This document shows, piece by piece, positions 6,671 to 16,332 of a stretch of DNA of 25,630 nt (its first letter is position 1; each line of letters starts with the position of its first letter). This DNA is from an uncultured Lachnoanaerobaculum sp. (GTDB lineage: Bacteria > Bacillota > Clostridia > Lachnospirales > Lachnospiraceae). A program made the position numbers and the translations under genes. The notes beneath the pieces are model-generated. The model had not been told where the DNA came from. It saw nothing but the letters and a program-made list of their open reading frames with translations, and did no database searches. Location of the stretch: positions 1-25,630 of the forward strand of contig CAKAQP010000006.1 of NCBI GenBank assembly GCA_916720285.1. Reading direction: 5' to 3'.

Positions 6671-7625
6671 TTTCTCTCCTTACTTGTTCTCTTAACTGGC
6701 TTGCGATGTTCGAGAGTTTACGCAACCTATGATTAACCCCACTTTTCCCGAGCTGTGGACTAATCATTTTTCCAAGTTCCACCAATGAAGCATCAGGATT
6801 TTCCAGTCTGGCATTGGCTACCGCCTCCAGATTTGATGTCAATTTATCAAGTCCCATCATCTCTTTAATAAGTTGTATATCCTCAAGTTGAGAAAGTGAT
6901 GCAGAAACCGTTTTATTGATATTTGCAGTCTCGCAATTCACTTTTCGATTTACATCGTTTCGCATTCCTTTTAAGATTCGAATATTTTCGAAACTCATAA
7001 GTGATGTAGGCGCTTCCATCAGACCAAGTGCCAATGATATTTGCTCACTGTCCTTTATGTATACTACATAAGCTTTTTTTCTTACAGTAATTTTAGGTAA
7101 TAATGACAAGTCTTCCATCAATTCCTTTAAAACAAGTGCATCCTCCATAGTTGAACATACTATCTCAAGATGATATCCTTTTTCAGGATCCGTTATTGAG
7201 CCTGAGGACAGAAACGCTCCTCTAAAGAAGGCCTTTTTACAACACGAATTCAGTAAGACCGTATTACTGCCAAGCGGCAAATCGTCTACCAACTCTTGAT
7301 TTTTAAGAAGCTTTATAGCTTTAAGCACCTCTTTGGCTCCTGCACTGTCTACAATACTCACAGAATATAGACGTTTACGTCTAACCAAAGTACTATTGCT
7401 TATCACTACATCTGTATTTATATTAAATGTTTTTTTTATTAATGTAAAGTACTTTCTGGCAAGTCCTGAAAATTCAGTGTTTATTTTTAAAGACAATTCA
7501 CCATTTTGTGATAAAGAAACAGTACCAATGAAGTAAACAATTGCCAAAATTTCTGCAAGTATGCAATGCCTAACCGTAGGAATTATCCTAGCGATTTCAT
7601 TTTTCACTTCTGAAGAAAATGTCAT
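6663..7625 (-). CDS. whiA: WhiA, DNA-binding protein linked to sporulation and cell division
   Basis: A 320-residue WhiA protein with an N-terminal domain related to LAGLIDADG homing endonucleases (the FRGAFLSSGSITDP region near 134-147) and a C-terminal helix-turn-helix around residues 270-305 (VELGKMISPQLGKSGVNHRL). In Actinobacteria it is a sporulation regulator; in Firmicutes it affects division and chromosome segregation. ATG follows AGGAG and lies 8 bases after the rapZ stop. The usual yvcK/gluconeogenesis-factor gene that separates rapZ and whiA in Bacillus is absent here. Confidence 0.95.
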   Translation of the reverse strand: MTFSSEVKNEIARIIPTVRHCILAEILAIVYFIGTVSLSQNGELSLKINTEFSGLARKYFTLIKKTFNINTDVVISNSTLVRRKRLYSVSIVDSAGAKEVLKAIKLLKNQELVDDLPLGSNTVLLNSCCKKAFFRGAFLSSGSITDPEKGYHLEIVCSTMEDALVLKELMEDLSLLPKITVRKKAYVVYIKDSEQISLALGLMEAPTSLMSFENIRILKGMRNDVNRKVNCETANINKTVSASLSQLEDIQLIKEMMGLDKLTSNLEAVANARLENPDASLVELGKMISPQLGKSGVNHRLRKLSNIASQLREQVRRENG

Positions 7626-7633
7626 CCGTTCTC

Positions 7634-8509
7634 CTATCTTTGTGAAATTCTTGAAATATTTTTGCCCATATCTCTGTGTTCCAGTCTGACACCGATACCC
7701 TCTATATTATCAAGTCTTTCTTTAAGAGCCGCAGCAATAGCTACCGAACGGTGTTGTCCGCCTGTGCAGCCTATGCCTATTACCAAAGCGCTCTTACCCT
7801 CATCAATATATCTGGGTATCAAAAATTTAATCATATCATCAAGCTTATCAAGAAAAATATCCGCATCATTATTTGAGAATACATAATCCGAAACTTCCTT
7901 TTCTTCACCGGTTTTCAGCCTGAGCTTTTGATCGTAAAAAGGATTCGGTAAAAATCTTACATCAAATAAAAGATCGGGATCATCAGGTATACCGTACATA
8001 TATCCGAATGAAAGCACTGTAACAAAAAGATTATTAAAAGACTTTCCGTCAACATAGATTTTTTTAAGTTCCTGTTTCAACTCTTTAGTCAAAAATCTTC
8101 CTGTATCAAGTATCCGATCCGCCCTCTCTCTTAAAAATGCCAATCTTTCTCTCTCAAGATTTATTCCGTCTATAAGTCTGCCCTCTGCAGCTAAAGGATG
8201 ATTTCTTCTGGTCTCTTTATATCTTTTTATCAATGTTTCATCATCCGCCTCAAGAAAGAGAATTTCCATATTGATTTTTTTATGGCTAAGTTCATCAAAT
8301 ACTTCCTGTAATCCGTTAAGTCCGCTTCTGATATCAATACCCAGAGCTATGCCCTTCATGCCTCGTTCGGATTCGATTGTCAAATCTACAAAATTTAATA
8401 AAAGCTCAACAGGCAAATTATCGACACAGTAATATCCGAAATCCTCAAACATCTTTAATGCAACAGTCTTACCTGAACCGGACATTCCTGTTACAATTAT
8501 CATCTTCAT
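7634..8509 (-). CDS. rapZ: RapZ/YvcJ family nucleotide-binding protein
   Basis: A 291-residue protein with Walker A GMSGSGKT (8-15) near the start and the conserved C-terminal block IGIGCTGGQHRSVAIA (about 244-259). In E. coli RapZ is an RNA-binding adaptor controlling GlmZ decay and amino-sugar synthesis; in Bacillus YvcJ is an ATP/GTP-binding protein affecting competence. Its RNA-binding role in Clostridia is not established. It starts one base after the murB stop, with AGGATG inside the end of murB. The neighbours murB and whiA give the classic arrangement that ties cell-wall synthesis to division. Confidence 0.95.
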   Translation of the reverse strand: MKMIIVTGMSGSGKTVALKMFEDFGYYCVDNLPVELLLNFVDLTIESERGMKGIALGIDIRSGLNGLQEVFDELSHKKINMEILFLEADDETLIKRYKETRRNHPLAAEGRLIDGINLERERLAFLRERADRILDTGRFLTKELKQELKKIYVDGKSFNNLFVTVLSFGYMYGIPDDPDLLFDVRFLPNPFYDQKLRLKTGEEKEVSDYVFSNNDADIFLDKLDDMIKFLIPRYIDEGKSALVIGIGCTGGQHRSVAIAAALKERLDNIEGIGVRLEHRDMGKNISRISQR

Positions 8510-8510
8510 A

Positions 8511-9398
8511 TCAAATCATCCTTACTTCACATTCAAGTTTTACACCGAACTTTTCATACACTTCACTCTTTATATGTTCTATCAGCTTCTTTATATCATC
8601 AGATGAGGCATTGTCATAATTTATTACAAAGCCGCAGTGTTTTTGAGATACTGCAGCACCTCCGAGTCTGAAGCCTCTAAGTCCTGCATCATCTATAAGT
8701 TTACCTGCAAAATACCCTTCAGGTCTCTTAAATGTGGAACCTGCACTGGGATACTCCAGCGGCTGTTTTTCACTTCTCCTGTTGTTTAAATCCTCTATTT
8801 GTGCTCTTATTTCATCCCTATTGCCATACACAAGTTTAAGCTTTGCAGCCAGTACTATTTCCTTATTTGCTAAAATATTACTCTTTCTGTAACCGAGGTC
8901 AAGTTCCGAAACATCTTTCCATTTAATGCTTCCGTCAGGGCAAAGCACCTTTACTTCCTTCAGCACATTTGACATCTCTCCGCCATATGCACCTGCATTC
9001 ATTACTATCGCACCGCCAAGACTTCCCGGTATACCACAGGCAAATTCAAATCCTGTAAGTGAATTTTCCATAGCATAATCACTTATCTTATCAAGTCCCA
9101 CTCCGGCACCTGCTTCTATAATATTGCCCTCATGTGTAATACTGTTATTCAAACCGACCGTGGAGATAATCACTCCGTCATAGCCTTTATCATCCGCCAG
9201 TATATTGCTGCCTTTTCCAAAAATATAATATTTTAAGTTTCCTCTCTTTATTATATCCATACACAGGCTCAGTTCTTCCTCAGTGACAGGAGTGAGAAAA
9301 TAATCACACTCTCCTCCTACTTTAAAAGTAGTATGCTTTTTTAACAATTCACCGGTTTTGCAATTTTCACCGAGGATACTTTTAAAATCCATCTGCAT
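8511..9398 (-). CDS. murB: UDP-N-acetylenolpyruvoylglucosamine reductase
   Basis: A 295-residue flavoprotein that reduces UDP-GlcNAc-enolpyruvate to UDP-MurNAc with NADPH, the second committed step of peptidoglycan synthesis. Visible landmarks: the FAD-binding TFKVGGECDY and GKGSNILADD, the GIPGSLGGAIVMNAGAYG block, YRKS, and AGSTFKRP, whose serine is the proton donor. Near the end, GAAVSQKHCGFVIN belongs to the substrate domain. Length and motifs match the shorter Firmicute type of MurB. ATG at 9396-9398 has GGAG five bases before it; a second ATG two codons later is less well placed. Confidence 0.96.
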   Translation of the reverse strand: MQMDFKSILGENCKTGELLKKHTTFKVGGECDYFLTPVTEEELSLCMDIIKRGNLKYYIFGKGSNILADDKGYDGVIISTVGLNNSITHEGNIIEAGAGVGLDKISDYAMENSLTGFEFACGIPGSLGGAIVMNAGAYGGEMSNVLKEVKVLCPDGSIKWKDVSELDLGYRKSNILANKEIVLAAKLKLVYGNRDEIRAQIEDLNNRRSEKQPLEYPSAGSTFKRPEGYFAGKLIDDAGLRGFRLGGAAVSQKHCGFVINYDNASSDDIKKLIEHIKSEVYEKFGVKLECEVRMI

Positions 9399-9423
9399 TT
9401 TGTCTCCGCTACTATTTTTACTA

Positions 9424-10353
9424 TCAATCTTTTCCGGCTATATTTGCCTGTACTCTATTGTAGAGTTCCTGTGCCGCATTGTATCCCATCTGCTTCTGTC
9501 TGTGATTTACAGCCGCGGTTTCTACAATGATTGCCAGGTTTCTACCGGGTCTTACAGGTAAAACATGACATACCACCTTGTTTCCCAAGTACTCTATATA
9601 ATTATCCTCAAGTCCGAGTCTGTCATAGTCCTTATTTTTTACCCAATCTTCAAGCTGTATCACCAGATCAATTGACTGGGTATCCTTAACACTGAGTACA
9701 CCGAATAACGCCTTTACATCTATAATTCCTATTCCTCTAAGCTCAATAAAGTGCTTTGTTATATCAGGTGCCGTTCCTACCAAAGTCTGCTGTGAAACCT
9801 TTCTGATTTCCACAACGTCATCGGATACAAGTCTGTGACCTCTCTTTACAAGCTCAAGAGCCGCCTCACTCTTTCCGATACCGCTGTCTCCGGTTATAAG
9901 TACTCCTTCACCGTATACATCAACCAAAACACCATGTATTGAAATCACCGGAGCCAATTGTACATTAAGCCATCTTACAAGCTCTGAGGTAATATAAGTT
10001 GTAGACTGTTCAATACCGAGACATGGCACACCATAATGTACACAGTAAGAAATCATATCCTCATCCGGCTTTATTCCTCTTGCATATAGTACACATGGAA
10101 CCTTATATGAAAGCAACTTATCATAAGTTTCCTTTCTCTTTTCGTCATTTAATGTCTGAATAAATGCGTTCTCCACATTACCTATTATCTGCACTCTTTC
10201 ACTGTCAAAATGATCAAAGAAACCTGCCAGCTGTAATGCCGGTCTGTTTATATCAGGATGCTTCAATATTATAGATTCCGTATCTATATCCGGTGTAAAG
10301 TTTTCCAAATTCAAATCCTTTATAAGTTCCTTGATTGTTACGTTTCCTCCCAT
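9424..10353 (-). CDS. hprK: HPr kinase/phosphorylase
   Basis: About 309 residues. The bifunctional enzyme phosphorylates Ser46 of HPr or Crh using ATP and removes the phosphate again, setting carbon catabolite control. Landmarks: H140 in SIHG, Walker A GDSGIGKS (about 155-162), VSDDVVEI, and the HprK signature RGIGIIDVKALFG. Two starts are possible: ATG at 10353 with AGGAGG four bases upstream (used here), or ATG at 10368 preceded by GGGGG. It is located between the SNF2 helicase and murB genes, in the same operon as an HPr-like protein lacking His15 (6410-6670), the likely partner. No PTS enzyme gene is in the window. Confidence 0.95.
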   Translation of the reverse strand: MGGNVTIKELIKDLNLENFTPDIDTESIILKHPDINRPALQLAGFFDHFDSERVQIIGNVENAFIQTLNDEKRKETYDKLLSYKVPCVLYARGIKPDEDMISYCVHYGVPCLGIEQSTTYITSELVRWLNVQLAPVISIHGVLVDVYGEGVLITGDSGIGKSEAALELVKRGHRLVSDDVVEIRKVSQQTLVGTAPDITKHFIELRGIGIIDVKALFGVLSVKDTQSIDLVIQLEDWVKNKDYDRLGLEDNYIEYLGNKVVCHVLPVRPGRNLAIIVETAAVNHRQKQMGYNAAQELYNRVQANIAGKD

Positions 10354-10388
10354 AGTACCTCCTATCATGATTCCCCCTATCTTAAGAC

Positions 10389-13300
10389 TTATCCCAAAAG
10401 TTCAAGCAATTCCTCTTTTGAAATATTTGCCAAGGATATGCCCTCTTCAAAGTTTAATACTCTGTCCGCCAAATCCTTCTTTGACTCTTGAAGCTTAACT
10501 ATTTTCTCTTCTATAGTTCCCTTTGCAATAAGTCTGTAAACCGTTACTTTATTTTTTTGCCCTATTCTGTGGGCTCTGTCGGTAGCCTGATTTTGTGCCG
10601 CAAAGTTCCACCATGGATCATAGTGAATAACAATATCTGCACCCACAAGATTAAGGCCTGTACCTCCCGCTTTCAAAGAAATCAGGAATACATTTGTACC
10701 GTCATTGTTAAAATCATTTACAAGCTTAATTCTTTTTTCTTTACTTGTTGCACCTGTAATAACATAGCTGCTTATATCTTCTTCTTCAAATCTCTTTTTT
10801 ATTATATCAAGCATTGAAGTAAATTGTGAAAATAAAAGAATTTTATGTCCTGCTTCTATACCGCTTTTTACAAGGTCGATACAGGTTTCAAGCTTGGCGG
10901 AATCTCCCGCATAATCCTCAAAAATAAGCCCCGGATCACAGCAAATTTGTCTTAGCTTTGTAATCTCCGACAATATTATCATCTTTGAACTGTTATATTC
11001 TTCATTGCCGTTTAATACATTTTTTAGTTTGGTAAGCTCTGTATCATATGCCAACTGCTGCTTTTTATCAAACCTTGATACTCTGACCTCTTCTATCTTA
11101 TCCGGCAAATCCGTTGCCACTTCGGACTTAAGCCTTCTAAGTACAAAAGGGCCGATCATCTTTGAAAGAAGTTTTGCGCTTTCCTCATTACCGTCTTTTA
11201 CTATCGTATTTTCATACTTTGATTTGAATGCATTATAACTGTACAAAAATCCGGGCATTATATAATCAAAAATACTCCAAAGTTCACTTAATCTGTTCTC
11301 TATCGGTGTTCCGGTCAAAGCATACTTTACATCAGCTTTCACAGTTTTTACCGCTTTTGCAACTCCGGTATTTTGATTTTTTATAAACTGAGCCTCATCA
11401 ATTATCTGATGAGAAAATCTCATATCATGATACAGTGAAATATCCCTTCTTAGAGTATCATAAGAACTTATATATATATCCACAGCTTCGTGCTCTTCAA
11501 TACTTCTTTGTCTTTCTTCTTTGGCAGCTGCAAGTACGGATACTCTAAGTTCACCTTTTGTATCAAATTTTGATATTTCCTCACTCCAATTATATACTAA
11601 AGATGCCGGACATACTATAAGAGCTTTTTTGAGCCTTCCGTTCTTTTTGGCATCTATCAAAAGAGAGATAATCTGCAGTGTCTTTCCAAGTCCCATATCA
11701 TCTGCCAAAATCCCGCCAAATCCAAGTTCTTCCACAGAGCGCAACCATTTAAAGCCTTCTTTTTGATAGTTTCTTAAAACATTTGACACTTCAGCCGGCG
11801 GCACAAAATCCATGGTTTTCATATTGTCAAATTTCTCAATCAGTTTTACAAAGCTCTCGTCTCTTCTTTCTACCAGTTCATTATGCGCTTCCATCATTTC
11901 ATCAACATATAGTGAACGATACAAAGGCACTGTAAGTGCACCGGTTCTCAAATCTTTCGGAGAAATTTCCAGTACATTCAACATCTCATTGAAATTCTTC
12001 ATGTACTCGGAATCCATATTTATAAAAGATCCACTCTTTAAACGATAATATTTTTTCTTTTTTCTGTAACTTGTAACAATATTTGCAAGTTCCTCCGTAC
12101 TCATATCCTTTGATAAGAATTCCAGTTGCAAAAGATTTGAATTTACAGATACTCCCACTCCCGCAGAAGGTTTTTTGTATACTCTGATATTATTGAAAGC
12201 CTCGCTTCCAAGTACCTTGCCGTATTTATTTAATCTGTCAATACCCGAAACCTTCAGCTCATAAAGTTCATCTTCAGTCTCTGCGCTCAGGAAATTCGGC
12301 TTATCCTCATAAGGAAGATATATCTTTAAAGCCTCTATTGCCTTTTCTTCCTGCTTTTGATTCCTTAAAAGCTCATTATCATTTCTCTCAAGTATTTTCC
12401 CGGATATAATATCCACTCTGCCTCCGGTATAAGCCGCTTCCGCTCTTCCCGTTACAATGTTATCTTCCATATCAAGATAATATGTAATTTCCGGCTTGTC
12501 AGGCACAAAACTCATTGCCTCGGGAGCATTATCTACTATATTCGCATAATCTTTTATACTTGGCAATACATTGGAATAAAACCTTCCTATATTTTTTCTT
12601 CCTATCTTTATCTCCCGATACCCATACCCTGAATCATTCATTGCTTTAAATATCTTCAGAAGATTTTCATCACATCTGTTAAGATAATTATCTTTAATGC
12701 AGTATACATAATTGTTTGATATAAACGACAGAGGAAAATCCACTTCCAAATTTATACCTGCAAACAGATCTCTGTCATAAATAGGATTTATCTCAACAGT
12801 AATCTTTTCATTGAAGTCTCTAAGTTCAATATCCGTAACAGTTTTCTTAGAAAAGTACTCTGTTGTCAGCTCTACTTTTTCTCCGAAAAGTAAGTTGAAA
12901 ATATCATCTATATTTGCTCCGTCTACCTGTATTCTTGATACATTGAGACCTGTCTTTACATAATCAAGCAGTTTATAGCTTATAGAGGCCTCTGTATCCA
13001 CAAGTTCTTCAATAAACTTTACATACTTTATACTCTTATCGTCAAATGCCGAATAACCAAGCTTAACACTGTCATTTTTCCCAAGAGGATAAATTTCATT
13101 ATCTCTTAGTGCATCAACAAAATGTCTATAACTTTTTATCTGTACAAGTTTCTTTCTGCCGATTTTAAACTGTATATACAAACTGCTATCGTACTTGCTC
13201 TTATACGACATTATAAGCTTAGGTACTATATGTACAGGTTCTTCATTAAGGTCCGTTTCTTCATCAAAATGCGAAAGGAATGCCTCACCGAAGTAGTTGG

Positions 13301-13814
13301 TTTCATCTCCAAGCTCATGGCTGTCTAAATACGCATTTAAAAGAAATACTGTCGCAACCACATGTTCACAGTTCCTTGTATCATTAAGATACCCTTTAAT
13401 TCTGTTTTTATCAAAGCATTTCGAACAACTACAATGTGCACTTCTTAAGCTGTCTTTGCCAAACTCTATATCCACTTCGCATCTTTCAGATGATTCAACT
13501 TTTGCAACCGCTATTCCACACACATTCGGATCCTGTGTATAATACCCATATGCATTTCCATATGCTATTATACCGTCACTTACATCAGTCAGACGTACCT
13601 GATTGTTTTTTATCAGCTCTTTTGCCTTTTTTGCAGTATCAGCAGACATAGAAAGGCTATCTATAATAGCCTCTCCGTCGAAGTATTTATAAATAGCCTT
13701 TTTCTCTTCCGTATCCGACGCGGATATCATATCCGCCTTTATATTTTCCATATCTTCTTTTTCTTTTTTTAAATCGCCTGCCGTTTTCAAGCCTTTAAGA
13801 AAACGAAAATCCAT
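10389..13814 (-). CDS. SNF2-family helicase with N-terminal SWIM zinc finger
   Basis: A 1141-residue SF2 ATPase. A SWIM zinc finger (CSC ... CEH, roughly residues 128-156) comes first, followed by about 500 residues of poorly conserved linker, then the SNF2 core: motif I ADDMGLGKT (about 697-706), DEAQ box (about 806), TGTPIENRLSELW, the second RecA lobe with LLFSQFTSMLD, and motifs V-VI SLKAGGTGLNLVGAD ... QATDRAHRIGQ. SNF2 enzymes translocate on double-stranded DNA; for the bacterial SWIM type the role is not known, though remodelling of transcription or repair complexes is commonly suggested. The start ATG at 13812-13814 has GAGGAAT upstream, overlapping the end of the S41 peptidase gene. 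Confidence 0.92.
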   Translation of the reverse strand: MDFRFLKGLKTAGDLKKEKEDMENIKADMISASDTEEKKAIYKYFDGEAIIDSLSMSADTAKKAKELIKNNQVRLTDVSDGIIAYGNAYGYYTQDPNVCGIAVAKVESSERCEVDIEFGKDSLRSAHCSCSKCFDKNRIKGYLNDTRNCEHVVATVFLLNAYLDSHELGDETNYFGEAFLSHFDEETDLNEEPVHIVPKLIMSYKSKYDSSLYIQFKIGRKKLVQIKSYRHFVDALRDNEIYPLGKNDSVKLGYSAFDDKSIKYVKFIEELVDTEASISYKLLDYVKTGLNVSRIQVDGANIDDIFNLLFGEKVELTTEYFSKKTVTDIELRDFNEKITVEINPIYDRDLFAGINLEVDFPLSFISNNYVYCIKDNYLNRCDENLLKIFKAMNDSGYGYREIKIGRKNIGRFYSNVLPSIKDYANIVDNAPEAMSFVPDKPEITYYLDMEDNIVTGRAEAAYTGGRVDIISGKILERNDNELLRNQKQEEKAIEALKIYLPYEDKPNFLSAETEDELYELKVSGIDRLNKYGKVLGSEAFNNIRVYKKPSAGVGVSVNSNLLQLEFLSKDMSTEELANIVTSYRKKKKYYRLKSGSFINMDSEYMKNFNEMLNVLEISPKDLRTGALTVPLYRSLYVDEMMEAHNELVERRDESFVKLIEKFDNMKTMDFVPPAEVSNVLRNYQKEGFKWLRSVEELGFGGILADDMGLGKTLQIISLLIDAKKNGRLKKALIVCPASLVYNWSEEISKFDTKGELRVSVLAAAKEERQRSIEEHEAVDIYISSYDTLRRDISLYHDMRFSHQIIDEAQFIKNQNTGVAKAVKTVKADVKYALTGTPIENRLSELWSIFDYIMPGFLYSYNAFKSKYENTIVKDGNEESAKLLSKMIGPFVLRRLKSEVATDLPDKIEEVRVSRFDKKQQLAYDTELTKLKNVLNGNEEYNSSKMIILSEITKLRQICCDPGLIFEDYAGDSAKLETCIDLVKSGIEAGHKILLFSQFTSMLDIIKKRFEEEDISSYVITGATSKEKRIKLVNDFNNDGTNVFLISLKAGGTGLNLVGADIVIHYDPWWNFAAQNQATDRAHRIGQKNKVTVYRLIAKGTIEEKIVKLQESKKDLADRVLNFEEGISLANISKEELLELLG

Positions 13815-13816
13815 TT

Positions 13817-15141
13817 TTATTCCTCATTCTTTAATATATCGATAGCGGTACTGAGCTGATTGTCGGAATCGGTTCCTATCTTTGCACCTTCATTCAAATC
13901 AACTTCTATATCAGGCTTTATTCCTACCTTATGTAAGTCATAACCTGACGGCGGATAGTAATGCTGTGTAGTAATTTTAACTGCAGTACCGTCTCCAAGC
14001 GGAAGTACATTTTGTACTATACCCTTACCGAATGTAGTTTTTCCTACCACTTTACCCCACTCAAAGTCTCTGAATGTAGCTGTAAAAACCTCCGATGCGG
14101 ATGCCGAGTTCTCATTTACAAGTACAACCATAGGAATCTTCAACTCATGACTTCCGTCAGAATAATATTCCTCTCTTTCTCCGTACTTATCTTCCGTATA
14201 TAAAACCAATCCCTCAGGCAGAATATAATCAAGCATATCCACCACCTGATCAAGCAGTCCTCCCGGATTCCCACGAGGTCCACTATCAATTTTGTCATTC
14301 CCTGCGACTGCAACGACTCTATATTTGATTTAAACTGTTCTGATGTAACAGCATCAAACTGACTTACGGCTATATATCCGATATTGTTATCAAGCATTTT
14401 ACCGGATACAGTCTCCACCTCTATAGATCTTCTTGTAAGGTCAAGTTCAACTTCTTTTCTGTCATCGCCTCTGAGGACTGTCATTTTAAAACTTGTGCCC
14501 TCTTCACCTCTGATTTTGGTCTTTACAAGTATATCCACATCCGTTCCGGCAACTTCCTCACCGTCAATCTTATGGATAATATCTCCGACCTGAAGCCCCG
14601 CATCATTTGCCGGACTGTTATCAAATATCTTTACAATAGTGATAATCTTAGTATTCGGGTTTTGCGAAACCACGGCACCTATACCCGAGTACTTACCCTC
14701 GGTATCTTCATTGAGCGCCTTGTATTCCTCCTTTGTATAATATACCGTATAAGGATCTCCCAGGCCGTTCATCATTCCGGCATAAATACCGTCTTCCACC
14801 TTTGTCATATCCTCATCAAAGAGAAAATATCTGTCTATAATATTTTGTAAAACCGATGTCTTTTCTTCTATTTTTTTATAGTCCAGCTTATTATTTCTCT
14901 TTAAAAATAGAGACAGTACATTTCCGTTATTGAACGCAAAAGCAAATCCCACATATACTAAAACAAACGATGTCATAATTCCCAGAATAAATCCTATAAC
15001 CCCGTTCATTCTTCCTTTTCTTTTTTGATTTCTTTCCCGGTTTCTTTCTTCTCGTAAACTCGGTCCTTCCATGCCGGCTCTTCCTTGTTGCCTTTCATTA
15101 ATATATTTCTCATAGTCATCTATTTCACGATGCTCAAACAT
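13817..15141 (-). pseudogene. S41-family C-terminal processing peptidase (CtpA-like), frameshifted
   Basis: Reading from ATG at 15139-15141 (GGAGGTG upstream) gives a cytoplasmic charged start, one membrane segment (about 46-70), a PDZ domain (YSGIGAVV to GDIIHKIDGEEVAG) and the first part of the S41 core up to LIVDL. There the frame breaks: GACCTCGTGGGAATCCG is one base short of the expected DLRGNPGG, at about 14274-14277, and the first frame ends at 14140. The other frame continues with GNPGGLLDQVVDM, catalytic serine in ENSASASE and lysine in TFGKG, to 13817. Restored length would be about 441 residues, normal for the family. All catalytic residues are intact, so a sequencing error or a recent mutation are both possible. 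Confidence 0.85.
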
Positions 15142-15167
15142 ATAACACCTCCATTTCTCTATCCCCT

Positions 15168-15176
15168 ACTATATCA
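15168..15176 (-). promoter_or_regulatory. Candidate extended -10 promoter of the S41-hprK-whiA operon
   Basis: On the minus strand TGATATAGT forms an extended -10 about 30 bases before the S41 peptidase start, just after the terminator of the upstream regulator gene. No clear -35 is seen. It could drive all seven genes down to 6410, which are spaced by 25 bases or less. Confidence 0.4.
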
Positions 15177-15182
15177 CACATT

Positions 15183-15211
15183 AAAAATAAAGGGGAGATA
15201 TAAATCTCCCC
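15183..15211 (-). terminator. Rho-independent terminator of the PucR-type regulator gene
   Basis: Perfect 8-bp stem GGGGAGAT (15192-15199) and ATCTCCCC (15204-15211) with a four-base loop. On the minus strand it is followed by TTTATTTTTAA. It lies 32 bases after the regulator's stop codon. Confidence 0.92.
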
Positions 15212-15243
15212 ATATCCTAATTTATTAAATTATATTTTCAAAC

Positions 15244-16332
15244 TTAGTAGCCGAGTTTATCCATATATGACATATACTTTACAACCATCAATGCAATCTT
15301 AAAAGTGATTGCATCTTCAAACATTCTAAGATCGAGTCCTGTACTCTTTTGAAGCTTATCCAAACGATATACCAAAGTATTTCTGTGGATAAAGAGCTGT
15401 CTTGATGTCTCGGATACATTTAAACTGTTTTCAAAGAATTTGTTGATTGTAGTAAGTGTCTCTTCGTCAAGATCCTCAGGATTCTTTCCGTCAAATATCT
15501 CCTTGATAAACATCTTGCAAAGAGGTATAGGTAGCTGATATATAAGTCTTCCTATTCCAAGTCTTGAATATGCAACAATGTTCTCCGCAGCATAGAATAT
15601 CTTACCTACATCAAGTGCCATCTTAGCCTCTTTATAAGACTTTGACACCTCTTTAATCTCATTTACTATAGTTCCGTAAGCAACTGTAACGTTCAAAATT
15701 CCGATAGAATTAAGCTCATCAATAACAGATCTTGCCACTCTGTCCAAATCCTCGTATGCAGATCCTTCCTTCATCTCTTTTACAAGAATGATATCTCTCT
15801 CATCAACAGCTGTAACAAAGTCCTTATTTCTTGATGCAAAAAGAGCTTTTACAGCTTCAAGACTTGATACATCTCTCTCATTCTTTGTTTCAATAATATA
15901 TACCACTCTTCTTACAGTAGTCTCGATATGTAATTTCTTTGCTCTGTTGTAGATATCTACAAGAAGCAAATTGTCAAGCAAGAGATTCTTTATAAAGTTG
16001 TCTTTATCAAATCTCTCCTTATACGCTATAAGAAGGTTCTCTACCTGGAATGATGCCATTCTTCCCACCATATAGGTGTCGTCGGTTGTTCCCTCAACCA
16101 TAAGAACATACTCCAGCTGATGCTCATCAAAAATCTTAAAAAACTGGAATCCGCCTATTGCCTGAGAGTCTGCCAAAGAACTCGCAAATGTACTTACCTG
16201 TAATCCGTAAGTATCGGCCTCGTCAAAAGTTGTTGCTAAAACCTTACCCTCAATGTCACAAACACATAGTTCTGTTCTCGTAATACTCTTTAAACCATCT
16301 ATGGTATTTTGAAGAATCTGGTTTGAGATCAT
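15244..16332 (-). CDS. PucR/CdaR-family transcriptional regulator
   Basis: A 362-residue regulator. The C-terminal end carries the PucR-type helix-turn-helix (FFENSLNVSETSRQLFIHRN and the following TLVYRLDKLQKSTGLDLR, about 308-345). The central part (about 135-285) fits the GGDEF-like domain often found in this family, and the N-terminal 110 residues resemble a sugar-diacid or GAF-like sensing region. Such proteins usually respond to a small metabolite; no target is evident because the flanking genes are peptidase and dapF operons. It is expressed alone: a terminator follows at 15183-15211, and a long leader precedes it. Start ATG has AAGGAG eight bases upstream. Confidence 0.85.
   Translation of the reverse strand: MISNQILQNTIDGLKSITRTELCVCDIEGKVLATTFDEADTYGLQVSTFASSLADSQAIGGFQFFKIFDEHQLEYVLMVEGTTDDTYMVGRMASFQVENLLIAYKERFDKDNFIKNLLLDNLLLVDIYNRAKKLHIETTVRRVVYIIETKNERDVSSLEAVKALFASRNKDFVTAVDERDIILVKEMKEGSAYEDLDRVARSVIDELNSIGILNVTVAYGTIVNEIKEVSKSYKEAKMALDVGKIFYAAENIVAYSRLGIGRLIYQLPIPLCKMFIKEIFDGKNPEDLDEETLTTINKFFENSLNVSETSRQLFIHRNTLVYRLDKLQKSTGLDLRMFEDAITFKIALMVVKYMSYMDKLGY

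Noticed and set aside
14260..14290. Programmed -1 frameshift in the S41 peptidase gene
   Set aside because: The sequence GACCTCGTGGG is not a slippery heptamer, and no downstream pseudoknot was apparent. S41 peptidases are not known to use recoding. An error or mutation is simpler.
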